This document shows positions 33,624 through 44,484 of a stretch of 64,000 nucleotides of DNA, one piece after another (position 1 is the stretch's first letter; every line of letters begins with the position of its first letter). A program made the translations under genes and the position numbers. The notes under the pieces were generated by a model. It ran no database searches and had not been told where the DNA came from. It saw only the letters and a program-made list of their open reading frames with translations. Origin of the DNA: Cheiracanthium punctorium (taxonomy: Eukaryota; Arthropoda; Arachnida; Araneae; Cheiracanthiidae); contig JAWZYV010013019.1 of NCBI GenBank assembly GCA_038373885.1, positions 1,860,001-1,924,000 of the forward strand. The letters run 5' to 3'.

Positions 33624-34102
33624 TGACGTCAGATATTTCAAGTAAGCTTCAGAGTTAAGGCAGGTAATATGGTTTATTGAACATTACAATTAAGTTACAA
33701 TTTAGAATGAGAAGAGGGGAGGGGAGACGGGTACAAGAATCAGCGTGGACTCATTAAGCAGTTCTAGTGGCAGAAGTCCCCCGATTTTCGATGTGCGGGA
33801 GTATTTACGCTTACCACACCACGTGGTCTGCGAAGACACAACTCCTCCTCTCTCTTATCTCTGATCGAACCACACACATTTACCAACATGACCCGCATCC
33901 GGGACTACAAGGGCGTGAGGACACGTGTACATCTAAAGAACTCAGAATCGACGGCCTGATGTCTGGCAAATAACAAAATAAATAAAACATAGCTCCAGAG
34001 CGCGTGTGGCAAGTATGACAGGAAAGCAAAACTTACAGTGAAAGTACCGGTTTGAACAATACCCAAACTAGTAAAATCCAAATTACCTTTTTATACATTA
34101 CA
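33624..34102 (-). repeat. LTR C (5' LTR of element 2, 479 bp)
   Basis: Full-length LTR from TGACGTCAG to CTTTTTATACATTACA on the plus strand, the same 479 bases as LTR A. The right flank is TATATATATAATTGC, which could be part of the same TA-rich target as the left microsatellite. Confidence 0.9.
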
Positions 34103-34127
34103 TATATATATAATTGCAGGGTTTACA

Positions 34128-34196
34128 AGTTTAATTCTTCTCAACTCATGACAAAAAATTAAACTTTTTACCCTGAACTGAACCGCTACAATTTAA
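34128..34196 (+). repeat. 70-bp direct repeat, left copy
   Basis: From TTTAATTCTTCTCAACTCAT to CGCTACAATTTAAC it repeats at 34709-34778 with a few differences. The shared core AAACTTTTTACCCTGAACTG is identical. The two copies flank the TTAA MITE exactly. Confidence 0.88.
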
Positions 34197-34707
34197 CCCT
34201 TTGAGGCGTAACCCTTTCCCAATGCTGAAAAAAGGGCAGCCGTTGCCATCGCTCGACTTAACTACCAGCAAGATGGCGGACGATCGAAACGTTCATCGCG
34301 TGCCACAGATCTAGAGACCCCTTTATTTTGACGCAGCTGGCTGTGCCCGCGCACAGCCAGCTGTCATCAAAAAAGGGTCTCTACATCTGTGGCACGCGAT
34401 GAACGTTTCGATCGTCCGCCATCTTGCTGGTAGTTAAATCGAGCGATGGCAACGGCTGCCCTTTTTTCATCATTGGGCAATCTCACCAGATGTTCTCCCA
34501 TTCTTCCATTTTTCAGCAGGTGTCAGTGCTGTTAAAAATATTCGTGACCATTTTTTACGGGAAATGACGTGCTAAAAAATAAAGGATTCTCGTGGAGATA
34601 TGTCACCCGCAACTATTTTTATAGAAATCAAATCTATTCTTCGTGATTGGAAAGTCAAAACGTCAGAGTTTGGTGTTCCCAGAGCGGGAACGCTGCGCGT
34701 TAAAGGG
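34197..34707. mobile_element. TTAA MITE with long internal palindrome (full-length copy)
   Basis: The ends CCCTTTGAGGCG and CGCGTTAAAGGG abut TTAA on both sides, as in piggyBac-type elements. From about 34214 to 34480, two arms of about 130 bases mirror each other around a short CCCGCG centre. They carry GGGCAGCCGTTGCCATCGCT, ACCAGCAAGATGGCGGACGA, ACGTTCATCGCGTGCC and CAGCTGGCTGTG. The right third (34485-34700) is non-palindromic and matches 17358-17560 in reverse. It has no coding capacity. Related copies lie at 5025, 8566, 17358 and 38730. Confidence 0.88.
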
Positions 34708-34708
34708 T

Positions 34709-34778
34709 TAATTCTTCTTAACTGATTACAAAAAAATAAACTTTTTACCCTGAACTGAACCGCTACAATTTAACGGAC
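34709..34778 (+). repeat. 70-bp direct repeat, right copy
   Basis: See 34128-34196. It begins in the TTAA that closes the MITE and ends CGCTACAATTTAACGG. Confidence 0.88.
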
Positions 34779-34786
34779 ATTCTCCG

Positions 34787-34905
34787 TATAAAAAGCGAGC
34801 TCCTGATACGCAATCTGTTGCATGCTATGTGATCTGGAACCTTAATTCAAAAAGAAAATTCTCGAAAAAAATAAATAAATAAATAAATAAAAGATGACCC
34901 GCAGT
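34787..34905 (+). repeat. Short duplicated block, copy 2, and AAAT microsatellite
   Basis: GCAATCTGTTGCATGCTATG and the following 20 bases match 23265-23310. An (AAAT)n run lies at 34868-34892. Confidence 0.5.
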
Positions 34906-34909
34906 GATA

Positions 34910-35640
34910 TCGGAGGCTGCTTCAAGTAATTTATTTCACTCAAACCTCTGTTTTTATCCGCCAAGGAAAAAAGGAAAAATCTGGATAAATTGAAAGGTAT
35001 ATTTAATTAAAATATGTTTCAACATTAAAAGAAATTTGAAGACTTACAAGCAGAATACAAGAAGAATGCATTTATTGTTTTTCTTTTTTCCCTCTAAGTG
35101 CTTTCGGCTTTGGAAAGAAAAGGAAAAAAATGGATTTTGCTTGTATGGAATTAAATTTAAAGTATTCGAGTTTTTTCATACATGCTTTTTCTGGCAACCG
35201 GAATGCGTATCTGTGAAATGAAAACGGTCGCAGATACAGATATGGGTATTGATTTGTTTTGTTTTTTTAAATCTTAGGAGGCTCTTTTTCGCATGAAAAT
35301 GTTGCATTAATTCATACAATCTTAGTAACAATGAAACGTTTTAATGGTTTTTCGTCATGCAACATCTGCTGCTTTTCCGAGGAGAAAAGCACAGATTATG
35401 AAACAGGAAAATAAATGAAAAGTGTAATAAAAAATAAATTTGTGTTACGTGTAATTTGTTTTTGAAACAAAGGGGTTTTAACTTTAATTCGAAACGCAGT
35501 AAATGTTTCAAACTCATTGAACAAACAAAGAAAAAAATTAGAAGGAGAAAATTTATAGATATTTATTTGATGAAACATTAAATGCTTTTATCGATCGACG
35601 TGTAACATCTTTAAAGTTTTAGTAACATATATTTTTTATA
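34910..35640. other. Unassigned A+T-rich stretch
   Basis: No gene or element recognised. Confidence 0.45.
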
Positions 35641-35648
35641 ATTTATGT

Positions 35649-36273
35649 CAGTGTTTCCCAACTACTGGTCCGTGGACCGGTGCTGTCCGCAAGACTTTCC
35701 TGCCAATCAACGTATATATCATCCTCGCCGTGACCAGTCACTAAACTCCATTCCCGTAAGAACACGGAGATTGGAGCAGCACCAGCTTGGCCAGTGCTTG
35801 GGAGGGTGAACTCCTCTCTCGGATAGACTGCTGGGGCACCTTGTACGGCAATGGGTGATGGTGCACGTAAAATTTGTTGCGGCTCCGATTTACTCTATGT
35901 TCACACGATACATCTGGGGAGGGGGCTGATTTCAGGTGCTAGGTCTCTCATTTAGACTTGCGGGCAACAATGGTCTGCCTAACAAGAGCCCCCATAATGA
36001 AATGACCAGCATCTGCTGACCTCGTTGTGGTCAAGCCTGAAGTAGGCCGCTGACCCGGCCACGAGAGAGTCGAAATATATATATATATCAAATTTATTAA
36101 AAAATAATCAGTATCAAATGTTCTAACTAAGAAATATAATTGTATAGCACTTGATTTAATAAATAAAATACACAGATTATATAATATTTATTAATTTTGC
36201 CTCGCGGTGGTAACCAAGCTATTTTTTCTTAGTTTTACCGGTACACAGATGTAAAAAGATTAGGGAAACACTG
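35649..36273. mobile_element. hAT-like element (625 bp) containing a SINE
   Basis: The ends CAGTGTTTCCCAA and TTAGGGAAACACTG are inverted repeats of a common hAT type. The flanks ATTTATGT (35641-35648) and TTTTATGC (36274-36281) match at six of eight positions, so the duplication has decayed. Between about 35750 and 36070 the sequence resembles the SINE body at 17140-17270 (CCCCATAATGAAATGACCA, TTGTGGTCAAGCC). A SINE thus either inserted into it or was captured. Confidence 0.72.
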
Positions 36274-36299
36274 TTTTATGCATCTTAAGAGTCCTATTT

Positions 36300-36840
36300 T
36301 CTAAAGCAGATACGAACTTCGTTTTGTATTGTCATAGCAATTGTTATGACGTCGAGCAGACCCTTCTTCATGCGATGGCGCCATACGTCAGAAGTTGTTT
36401 TGTTTTCAGTTCGAGAAGGTGCAGAGACAGCGACGGTGTTGAAGAATGCATGGAGATGTACCGCGAGTTTAAAACGGACCCTTGTGGTTGTAGCACACAC
36501 CTAACACCGCGAATATAATGTAATGTGAATGTAACCCTGTGATTTTATGGATGTGTTTGTGACAGTGTAATAAATCGTCCTGTTCGTCCTATAATTGTGT
36601 CCCCATCTGTTTATTGCACGCTACCGTACACAATCAACCAGAAAATGCAGCAACTGAATGCTGCTCTTCCTTTAGAAAAGCATGGCCATATAATTGCAAT
36701 GTTATCACGCATAAAATGCAGGGCGATTAATATAAAATAGTACCCAATGGTTTTTCTTATAAACCTTAAATCTGGCTGATGTGGCAACTTTTGTAGCACT
36801 GAAATATAATTATTTGAACGTTCTTTAACGTTCTGTATTG
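36300..36840. other. Unassigned stretch
   Basis: It is less A+T-rich at 36350-36500 (GACGTCGAGCAGACCC, GATGGCGCCATACGTC). The overlapping open frames there on both strands have no recognised features. Confidence 0.4.
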
Positions 36841-36845
36841 GACAT

Positions 36846-37325
36846 CCAATACTGTTGATCTGCTACAACTTTATTTGTGAGGTAAAACAAAAGCAGTCGC
36901 ACGCTGTTATTTAATCCTGTGATAATTTTATTTTTGGAAAACATAATTTAATTCAAATTTTTTTCATTACAGAAAATGTTAAAAGTGTTTGCCATCATTT
37001 TGAATGCAAGCATGAACACGTCGAACTCGTTCTGATACTCTTCTCAACATTGTTGGTGTTATTGACGAGATTTCTACAGTTATGGTTTATTTTAATTCAT
37101 CGATTCTTACAGGACTCCTCTAGAAAAAAATCAGTTGTCTTCATATTTGCATTCAGAATGGTGGCAAACATTTTCAAGATATGCTGTAAGGAATGATAGT
37201 GTAAAAAATTCGAATTAAATTATGCTTTCCGAAAATAAAATTATCACAGGATTAAATAACAGTGTGTGTCTCCACTTCCGTTTTACCTCACAAATAAAGT
37301 TGTGACAGACCAGCAGTATTGCATG
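36846..37325. mobile_element. IS630/mariner-type element with about 120-bp inverted ends
   Basis: The left arm 36846-36962 and the reversed right arm 37203-37325 match throughout. Shared blocks are CAATACTG, ACAACTTTATTTGTGAGGTA, CTGTTATTTAATCCTGTGAT and CATAATTTAATTC. The ends lie close to CCAATACTG and CAGTATTG; the target duplication is unclear. Confidence 0.75.
36985..37090 (-). pseudogene. Transposase C-terminal remnant inside the IS630-type element
   Basis: On the minus strand one open stretch reads SSITPTMLRRVSERVRRVHA, then CIQNDGKHF and a stop. This layout (ITP.ML..V....RR...CI...G.HF) is a familiar C-terminus of IS630-like transposases in arthropod genomes. It is enclosed by the inverted ends and lacks all catalytic residues. 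It identifies the parent transposon but is not functional. Confidence 0.6.
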
Positions 37326-37422
37326 ATTGGTAATAAGAAAACCCACCGGGTAGTCTTTTAAATTGATCATCCAGTATATTCAGGTTATCAATGCGAGATT
37401 GGGAACTTTATTCCAATATCTG

Positions 37423-37934
37423 CAGGGTGCGAACTGAACATTTTCTCCAGGGGGGGACATTTGAAAGAAAACATTCTCCAGGGGGGGACACTTAAAAAGG
37501 AAAAGGTGGGAAGGTGCAAATGCTTTACTCACATGATATTACTTGACAAATGCAGTCGCCGACACGTGTGGGAACTGACTTATATTCAAACTAAAGTCAT
37601 AGATTGTTTGTTCTATGAAATCAGAGATACACAAGCTACATACAATGTACCTGTATTGGAAGACTCCCTTGAGGGGTTTTAGCTTAGAAAAGAGGCGATA
37701 TTTTAAGGCAGTCGCCTTAGAGTACAGTAACAAACGATAACATACAACCTTCATTTTGAGGTCTTCAATCTTGACTTCAATCCCAAATCTTCACTCACCA
37801 GTTTAACATTTCTTCAGCAGGGGATAAATAGCATCCCTGGCAGGGATCAATTAATATTTCTCTAGCCAGGGATATTACATTCTTCAGCCGGGGACGATCC
37901 CCGGCATACCCCCCCCCCGTCAATTCGCACCCTG
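37423..37934. mobile_element. hAT-like element (512 bp) with perfect 8-bp TSD
   Basis: The ends CAGGGTGCGAACTGA and TCAATTCGCACCCTG are inverted repeats. Both flanks are AATATCTG (37415-37422 and 37935-37942). The subterminal zones carry repeated TCTCCAGGGGGGGACA blocks on the left, and CAGGGAT and CCGGGGA blocks on the right, possible transposase-binding repeats. An open frame at 37461-37682 has no transposase features. Confidence 0.92.
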
Positions 37935-37944
37935 AATATCTGTA

Positions 37945-38720
37945 GCAGTTATGATCAAAGATCGTGTAAACAAAAAGAAATTAGTTAACAGTTACATTTC
38001 AATGCATTCTTAAGCTATGAAGCTGACAACCCATGTAATACTAGAACAGACCCTTTTTTTCACCATTTGTGATCTCCACGAAGAAATGGACTTGACTCAC
38101 TTGTACAGATGACCTGATCTTCCTCAAGCATCAATCTGGGAACGTTACAGGATAGTTCGCTTTCATCTATAGATTTATTGTTATCTCTTTTGATATTCAA
38201 TTGTCTTTTAATATGCCACAAGAAATGAAACGTTTATGTAATGGAAAATTACTATGTTATGTTTTTATTCGCTAAAGTCAAATGCGCAGACTGACAAGAA
38301 TTCTGATGCTAAAAATGTTAACTTTTCTTTTTCATTTATATTAAAAAAGTAGTTTAGCTTCGCGGTAATTTAATTTTTTTTTAATGAAACCGAAAAATTT
38401 GGTGTTAGCAGATTTGACAGCAAAAGGTGTGTATTGTGTGTATTTTTATTAAAATGATTCCCTTTCATTTTATCAAAACATTTATGTTGAAGTTTTTTAA
38501 AGCTCTGTAGTATTTTAATTATTGTTTCAGTTACTTTTTTCTACTGGTTTTAATTTACCGAATCACACACAGAATCTGATATTTGTAAGGAAACTGAAAT
38601 GTCTCTCGTTGAAATTTCTCCATACTTTGGAACTAACTAAAAATAAGTGTTTGTCAGAAACTTAAATAAGCAGAACGCAATGTAACTTGTTCCGTAACAT
38701 GTTGAAAATGAGGCGTAATT
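37945..38720. other. Unassigned A+T-rich stretch
   Basis: No gene or element recognised. Confidence 0.45.
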
Positions 38721-38729
38721 ATTTTTTAA

Positions 38730-39056
38730 CCTTTGACGCTCGCTAATTATACCGTGAAACCACCTTATTTCATCGTTGGTCGCAAAGTAAATATTGTTAA
38801 ATGGTCCACATTATGAAAGAGTGCTGCCACTGCCATCGATCCATTTAACTACCAACAACATGGTGTCTGCACGGCCGCACAGCCAGCTTTGTCAGAAAAA
38901 TTCTTTAGCTCTGTGAAGCCAGATGGCTATTCAATCGGCCGCCATGTCGTTGGTAGTTAAATGGATCGATGGCAACGGCTGCACTTTTCCAGCGTTGGGC
39001 AGTCTATCCAGTTGTATCCACATATATTGATGTGAAAATGTCTGCGCTTCAAAGGG
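38730..39056. mobile_element. TTAA MITE, diverged subfamily (327 bp)
   Basis: It is flanked by TTAA at 38726-38729 and 39057-39060, with ends CCTTTGACGCTCG and TGCGCTTCAAAGGG. The palindromic arms carry CCATCGATCCATTTAACTAC and its mirror GTAGTTAAATGGATCGATGG. They also hold the GCCGCACAGCCAGC centre and GCCGCCATG. The layout is the same as at 34197-34707, but the sequence is distinct and closer to the fragment at 5025. Confidence 0.82.
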
Positions 39057-39064
39057 TTAAATCA

Positions 39065-41265
39065 GCAGACCACAACGAACTTATTCCATAGCACTATTAA
39101 CTTATTTTAAAGCATGTTGAAAATTAGGAGTAATTATTTTTTAAGAGCATTGTGTTTCATTACTGTAAAATATTATTCATAATATTTCACGCTATTTCCA
39201 GATAATTCCCTCTCTTTTAATTAAATTCATTTTTTTTTATCAGAAACATTTTATTTAACAGAGTTTTGGCAGAAACTGGCATTAATTCGAGGATCTCCAC
39301 GGTGTTTCCGACGAACTGAAAAACTCTAATTAGGGACTTTCTCAAACGGAGTTCTAAATTAAAAACATTTAATGCAGAAATTTCTTGTTATTTCAGACGT
39401 AATTAAAATGTGGGATTTAAATTCCTTAATTAGGTAGTGGTAGTGTATGATTTTGAACAAAGCAATCTGATAACTTTTTACAGAGAAAAGTGTGTCCTCT
39501 AAACACCATGGAAATTTAGATCGGATTTAACAATTTGAAACAAGTAAAAACTGTTTCAAAGAGAAGAAGAAAAGAGAACGACAGATAATCCTCTTTTCCG
39601 AAATAAGTATTCTCTGTTTATTCATAAATCACTTGCTAATTCAAAAACAAAATTTTTCAAATTTTTCAACGACAACACAGTTATGTCGACAATATTTGTA
39701 ACAAAATGAATATTTCATAGACTTATTAAATACTTTGTGTCGTTGTTCGAAATGTCTCGGTATCCACTGCAAATGCCACGAGATTTGCCGAAATAGGCAA
39801 CACGCATTTGAACATTGCCTTACACAGAAATATAAGGGAGACCGTTAAGTAATGTCGTTTTCTTTACATTAAATTCAAACATTAAATTTGAAACAAGTTT
39901 CTTGTTACAAGCAAGCTAAGTTTAAACAAAAGATTCACATTTGTTGCATCTTAAAGCAAGAATTTAATATATATTCTTTTTTTCTTTCAAAAAATATGGC
40001 CACTCTAAAACTTCATCCACTTCTATCCTCCTTCTTGTAGGACAAATTTCAAAATATCCTGAAATTGACACTTAGGTATTCTTGAATTTTGTATTTTACA
40101 GCAAAAACTTTTTGAATATCTTTTTTCCTTTGAGATTAAGTGGGATGTGTTAAAGGAACATTTTCGCCTCCTACATCCCACAGATTATGACTTTTGTGAA
40201 ATGCTGTCTTATCTAGCTCCCACGTTAAAAAAAACTCATGAACATGTAAATTTCGCCTTGTTAGCTTCTGTAGTTTTGGCTTGTTAAAATATTGGTATGC
40301 GGAAAACGACATTACTTTCCGGTCCTCCTGATGCCATTCAGGCGATTGCAATCATTGTGCAAAGATTCAAAATTCCTTCTCTTCATGCCGACATGGTTGC
40401 AAGGAAAAACAGTATTATCCCTCTTCCCGGAGAAAACAAATTTCACCAAATGAATGTGAAGAAAACGTTTCGGTCCTTAACTTTCTGTTGGTCAGATTTA
40501 GGATTTCAATAGCTTTGGAAACACAGTGTTGAGATTTAATAAGCTTTTCAACCGTTTAAGTAATAAAATGCAACCTTTGGCAATTTTCGCAGCACCTTTT
40601 ACGTTAAACTAACTTACAACACTTTGAAAGTAGACAGACCTCGTAAAACAGGTTTCAGTAATGGTCTCATTTCGCGTTTGAATAAAATTTGATTTACGTC
40701 ACTTTGCTTTATATTGGCTATTGGCTTATATGACTGATGATCTACCATTGGCAGTACTGTATTTTTAATTTGGAAAACAAAACAATCCAGATTATTTTTA
40801 TAATTTTTAAAGTGCTGCTTGAAAACAAAATTATACTATTCTCTTAATTCACATAAAAATATCATCAAATGATTTTTTTAGTTAAAAATGAAAACAGAAA
40901 GGATTTTAAAATCATTTTTAATACCCAAAATATCACTTTAGTCTATGATTGTCAAAGTGATACATTAAAGTATTAAAACTATTAATATTGTATGAATATT
41001 ATTGTCATAAAAAAACAGTAAATTCGCAATTAAAATTGTAATTAAAATATTAAATTTGTAACTCTGAAATATTCGTTAGAGTGAAATTTCATTCTGACTG
41101 TTCTTGTACTGTACTTTTTTAAATATATTTTATTTGTTGCCATTTAAACTCGCTGTAGCTGTATTTTACTGTGTCCCTGTTTTAAATGGTTGAACAATAC
41201 TATTTTATCCTCGAATGCATATTTTTCTAGTTAAATAACCTGTTAATCTCCGTACATAATATTTC
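39065..41265. other. Unassigned A+T-rich stretch
   Basis: Open frames at 40136-40512 on both strands have no recognised domain and overlap each other. Nothing else was identified. Confidence 0.45.
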
Positions 41266-41269
41266 AAAC

Positions 41270-41575
41270 TGGGACTTTTATTTAGAGCCATAAATTTCAA
41301 AAACCTCTTTGTTCCTTTCTCATTTACCTCTGCTATTCAAAGCATAAGGCACAGAAAAGAACTGTCCCTTCACTGCCATAAATATTTAAAACCTCTATTT
41401 CGTGGCTCCGAATTCTTTTATTGTGCAAGACGTTCAGGAGTGAGGCATATGGTTATTTTTTATTTAATTTTTTTTTTTCGCGCATGAAACTACCGTGGAA
41501 TTTAATACTTTTTTTTTTTCGTTTCAGCTTTAAGTGGTTTTAGTTTCTGTGTATGTCTGACTTATTGATAATAAA
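41270..41575 (+). repeat. TATA-containing module M, copy 1
   Basis: One of six related same-strand segments. Key blocks in order: CTTTTATTTAGAGCCATAAA, TTTCTCATTTACCTCTGCTA, CATAAATATTTAAAACCTC (41377-41395), CTCCGAATTCTTTTATTGTG, CAAGACGTTCAGGAGTG, GAAACTACCGTGGAATTTAA and TTTCAGCTTTAAGTGG. No shared reading frame exists. The fixed distance from the TATAAATA-like box to the GCAAGACATTCAG box (about 45 bases) would suit a core promoter, but this is inference. Confidence 0.7.
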
Positions 41576-41579
41576 GAAT

Positions 41580-43470
41580 TCGACTGTTTGTGAACTGCTT
41601 ATGTTACACACCATTTTCCAATAACAGTTATAAGAATTCGTTATATACGAATCTATATACTGCAAAAATAGTTTCGCAAAAATAGTTACTGCAAAAATAT
41701 TTTCGCCTACCTTCAGTGCACATGTTTTAAATTAGTAAAATTTTAATTCAATATTCATGTTCTTAATTAAAATGGGACGTAAAACTGAAAATTTAAATTC
41801 AATTTTAATGAAGTTCAGTTAAAAATTTGAGACACTGGCAAATTTAAGTGAAATTTTTGTAAAAATTTGCATTTATTCCACACCACCTGTAAAGAATTCT
41901 GATAAATGTTTAATAATATTTATAGAGTACATAACTAACATATTTATGTGCGCTATGAATCAAAATATTTGCAAAAGTTTTAATAGTTATGAAAATATTT
42001 CAATTTTTGTATGAAATCGCAGTATTTTTTCTAAAAATGCAGTTTTTAAAGAAAAAAGGTTCATAAAATCGATAAATAAAAAAAGAAATATTTCATTCTG
42101 CTTCATAACACAGCTAGTAATGACCAAAATATCCTGGCAAAATTTCAAGTTAGTATCTGTAATAGGTTATGAGTTATGGCATTTATCGTAAAGAAAATTT
42201 ACGAAAAATACACTTCTTCAGAAAACACGTTTAAAGATTTTAAAACCGCATCAAATACTAACCTTGGTTCATTATTTCTTGTATAATTTAACTTCTTGAC
42301 ATCATAGGAGCAAAAGTAGAGTGGTTTTGGAATCCTATTCCTCTGATCTATAAAATAAGCAAAATAAAAAATTCGAAAATTATCACAAAACAAGGATTTT
42401 TTGTTTAGTTTCATACCTTTGCTTTTTTTTCATTATATATAAAGCGATTAAGCTATGAGTTGGGATTTCAAACTACGGTCAAAGAGGAAGATGTCTCATC
42501 GAGAAGCTTTGTTCTAGAATTGGCGTAATTAGTTTTTTCAACACGCAAGAAAAGCTCTTACAACAGGTAGTGCTATTAGTGCAGTATAAATTATTCATTG
42601 CTAAGCTTGAATTTTTGTCGCTTAAGTGATACTTTGACATGAGCTAGTTTTTGATGTTCATCCTCTTCAATGATTAAAATGTAAAAGATGTTGAAAAAAA
42701 TTTCTATATTGAGCCGCACGCTAGAATTCAGTTTTCTTGTCAGAAAATTCAAAGAATATAATTCGAGGTTATAGTATGTCATCAAAATAGAATCACTTTT
42801 ATGACTACTAAGTATCTCTAATCTGTAGCAGCAGACTGGTGTAGTAAAGTAGCGTGAATTTTTATAAACTGCAGATCGAAATTTTTCTGATATCTGTATT
42901 TTTACTTCCATCCTTTACATAAAATATAAATATCGAAAAAATTCATTATCACGAACCAAATTCTTTTACGGCACTTTTCCTTTGCCTACACACAATATCG
43001 CATCACTCTCTAAAGGCCGTATACACCAAGCATTAAACTACTGAGTTCACACTCAGCAAAGTATGTTAGACTAAAAGTTAGCACTGAAAAATTGTATTCA
43101 CCATGCCAAATAGAAAGGTTACCAAGATATCCTACTACAATTTCTTCACTGTCTCTAAAAGTAAAACCGGTCATTCATATTACTTGACCTGCAGACTTGT
43201 GGCAATTTCTGAATAACATTATTCGAATGTCTCTCTTCTCGAATTTAAACTACAAAAAACCACAGGAATTTTTTGAGGGGTATGGGGGGGGGAGAGGTTT
43301 AAGATATCGTCTTATCCGATCGTTCAAATAACATACTGAAGTTCATCACTGAAGATTCAGCAAAAAGCCCTTTTTAACTGGTCCTCCAGGTAGTTTACAA
43401 AAAGACTGACTATTTAACTAAATTAAAATATCATATTACAGTCTAAAAACTTATAAAACAAAAAAAAGGT
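41580..43470. other. Unassigned A+T-rich stretch
   Basis: No gene or element recognised; a G-run lies at 43284-43292. Confidence 0.45.
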
Positions 43471-43499
43471 TAATTTAAAGGTATTTTTACAAAATCTGG

Positions 43500-43990
43500 T
43501 AGTGGTTGTATGTTAAAATAGTCTAACAAGCACGAAAAAACGAAAATAACAATTTTCGACGAATCAAAGCGCTATATCTCACAATAAATATAAAATTCTC
43601 AACACATGCAACAGCTGATCATTAAATACCACATCAATAACACTATTCAAACGGCAATATTAATCGTATCGCTTTGCTCTAGTATCAGTAATCTAACGCA
43701 CACCAACTTTACAGTGAGAGTGATCGTTTATTTATAGATTTCCAGGCGGATTTAACTTCAAAAAGGATGTGACATCATATTTCTAGATTTTCCCAATAAC
43801 TTCTTTCCTAACTGAGATACAGTCAAAATTCCTCTAGTTTCGAGAACGTTCTTTTTGCCGCCAGCCGCCGAAACGATCGCCAAGATCAGGAGTCACATAC
43901 TCATTTCACTTGCAATAATGCCTGTACAACTCTCTTTCCCGCAACACACATGTATGCGGGAAAATAACATTACAATTTTTGCAACAGTAT
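43500..43990 (+). repeat. Dispersed repeat D, uninterrupted copy
   Basis: It covers both halves of the split copy at 18725-18846 and 21262-21610 in one run, with GCAACAGCTGATCATTAAATACCACATCAATAACACT-type sequence at the point of interruption. It ends near CCGCAACACACATG. It is non-coding and of unknown type. Confidence 0.72.
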
Positions 43991-44104
43991 TAACTTTCTG
44001 TTAAATAATAAACATTATCTAAATCTTTAATTAAAGCATTTGCGAATGAATACAGTTAATTTATTTCTGAAAAATAACCTCATTTATATTTTTACATAAT
44101 AATT

Positions 44105-44480
44105 TCAGAAACCTTTTATTTTGAACCTTAAAATTTAAAGAGAGAAGAGAGGGCATGCTTTCCTACACGGTTTGCCGTTGCCATTCAAAGCATAAAAGAA
44201 ATTATTTGCACTACTATAAATATTTAAAACCTTGAGGCTCTGGATTCTTTTATTGCGCAAGACATTCAGAGCTGAAAAGGAGGCTTTTTTTTTTCTTTTT
44301 GGGTCCAACGAAACTACTCAGGCATTTAATATATTTCTCTCTCAGCTTTGCGTGATTTTGGATGGTAGATATTTGGCTTATGGGTTAACAAACTATACGA
44401 CTGTTCGTGCTGGACGTCATTTTTCAAGGAGGTCGTCCGAATTTATTATTTGAGTTTGGTTATAATTAAGCGAAAATATT
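44105..44480 (+). repeat. TATA-containing module M, copy 2
   Basis: Blocks: CTTTTATTTTGAACCTTAAA, GTTGCCATTCAAAGCATAA, CTACTATAAATATTTAAAAC (44211-44230), CTCTGGATTCTTTTATTGCG, CAAGACATTCAGAGCTG, GAAACTACTCAGGCATTTAA, CTCAGCTTTGCGTGATTTTG and TATAATTAAGCGAAAAT. CTCTGGAT and ATTCAGAG could pair as an imperfect stem around the middle box. An open frame at 44232-44453 is not shared by the other copies. Confidence 0.75.
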
Positions 44481-44484
44481 TTAT

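Larger units (their letters stand above)
31981..34102 (-). mobile_element. Gypsy element 2, internally deleted
   Basis: The minus-strand order is LTR C, leader, gag N-terminal two thirds, then a deletion junction at about 31981-31985 directly into LTR B. All of protease, RT, RNase H, integrase and the 3' region is absent. Gag and leader are nearly identical to element 1, which points to one lineage. Together the two give LTR-internal-LTR-deleted internal-LTR, as expected from recombination between copies followed by a deletion. Confidence 0.88.

Noticed and set aside
25070..33973. 68-codon plus-strand ORF present in all three LTRs (25070-25276, 31709-31915, 33767-33973)
   Set aside because: It is antisense to the element, and the differences between copies include many amino-acid changes with no third-position bias. 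It is open because the LTRs are recent duplicates.
37461..37682. 73-codon ORF within the hAT element
   Set aside because: It lacks any hAT transposase motif; the element is too short to be autonomous.
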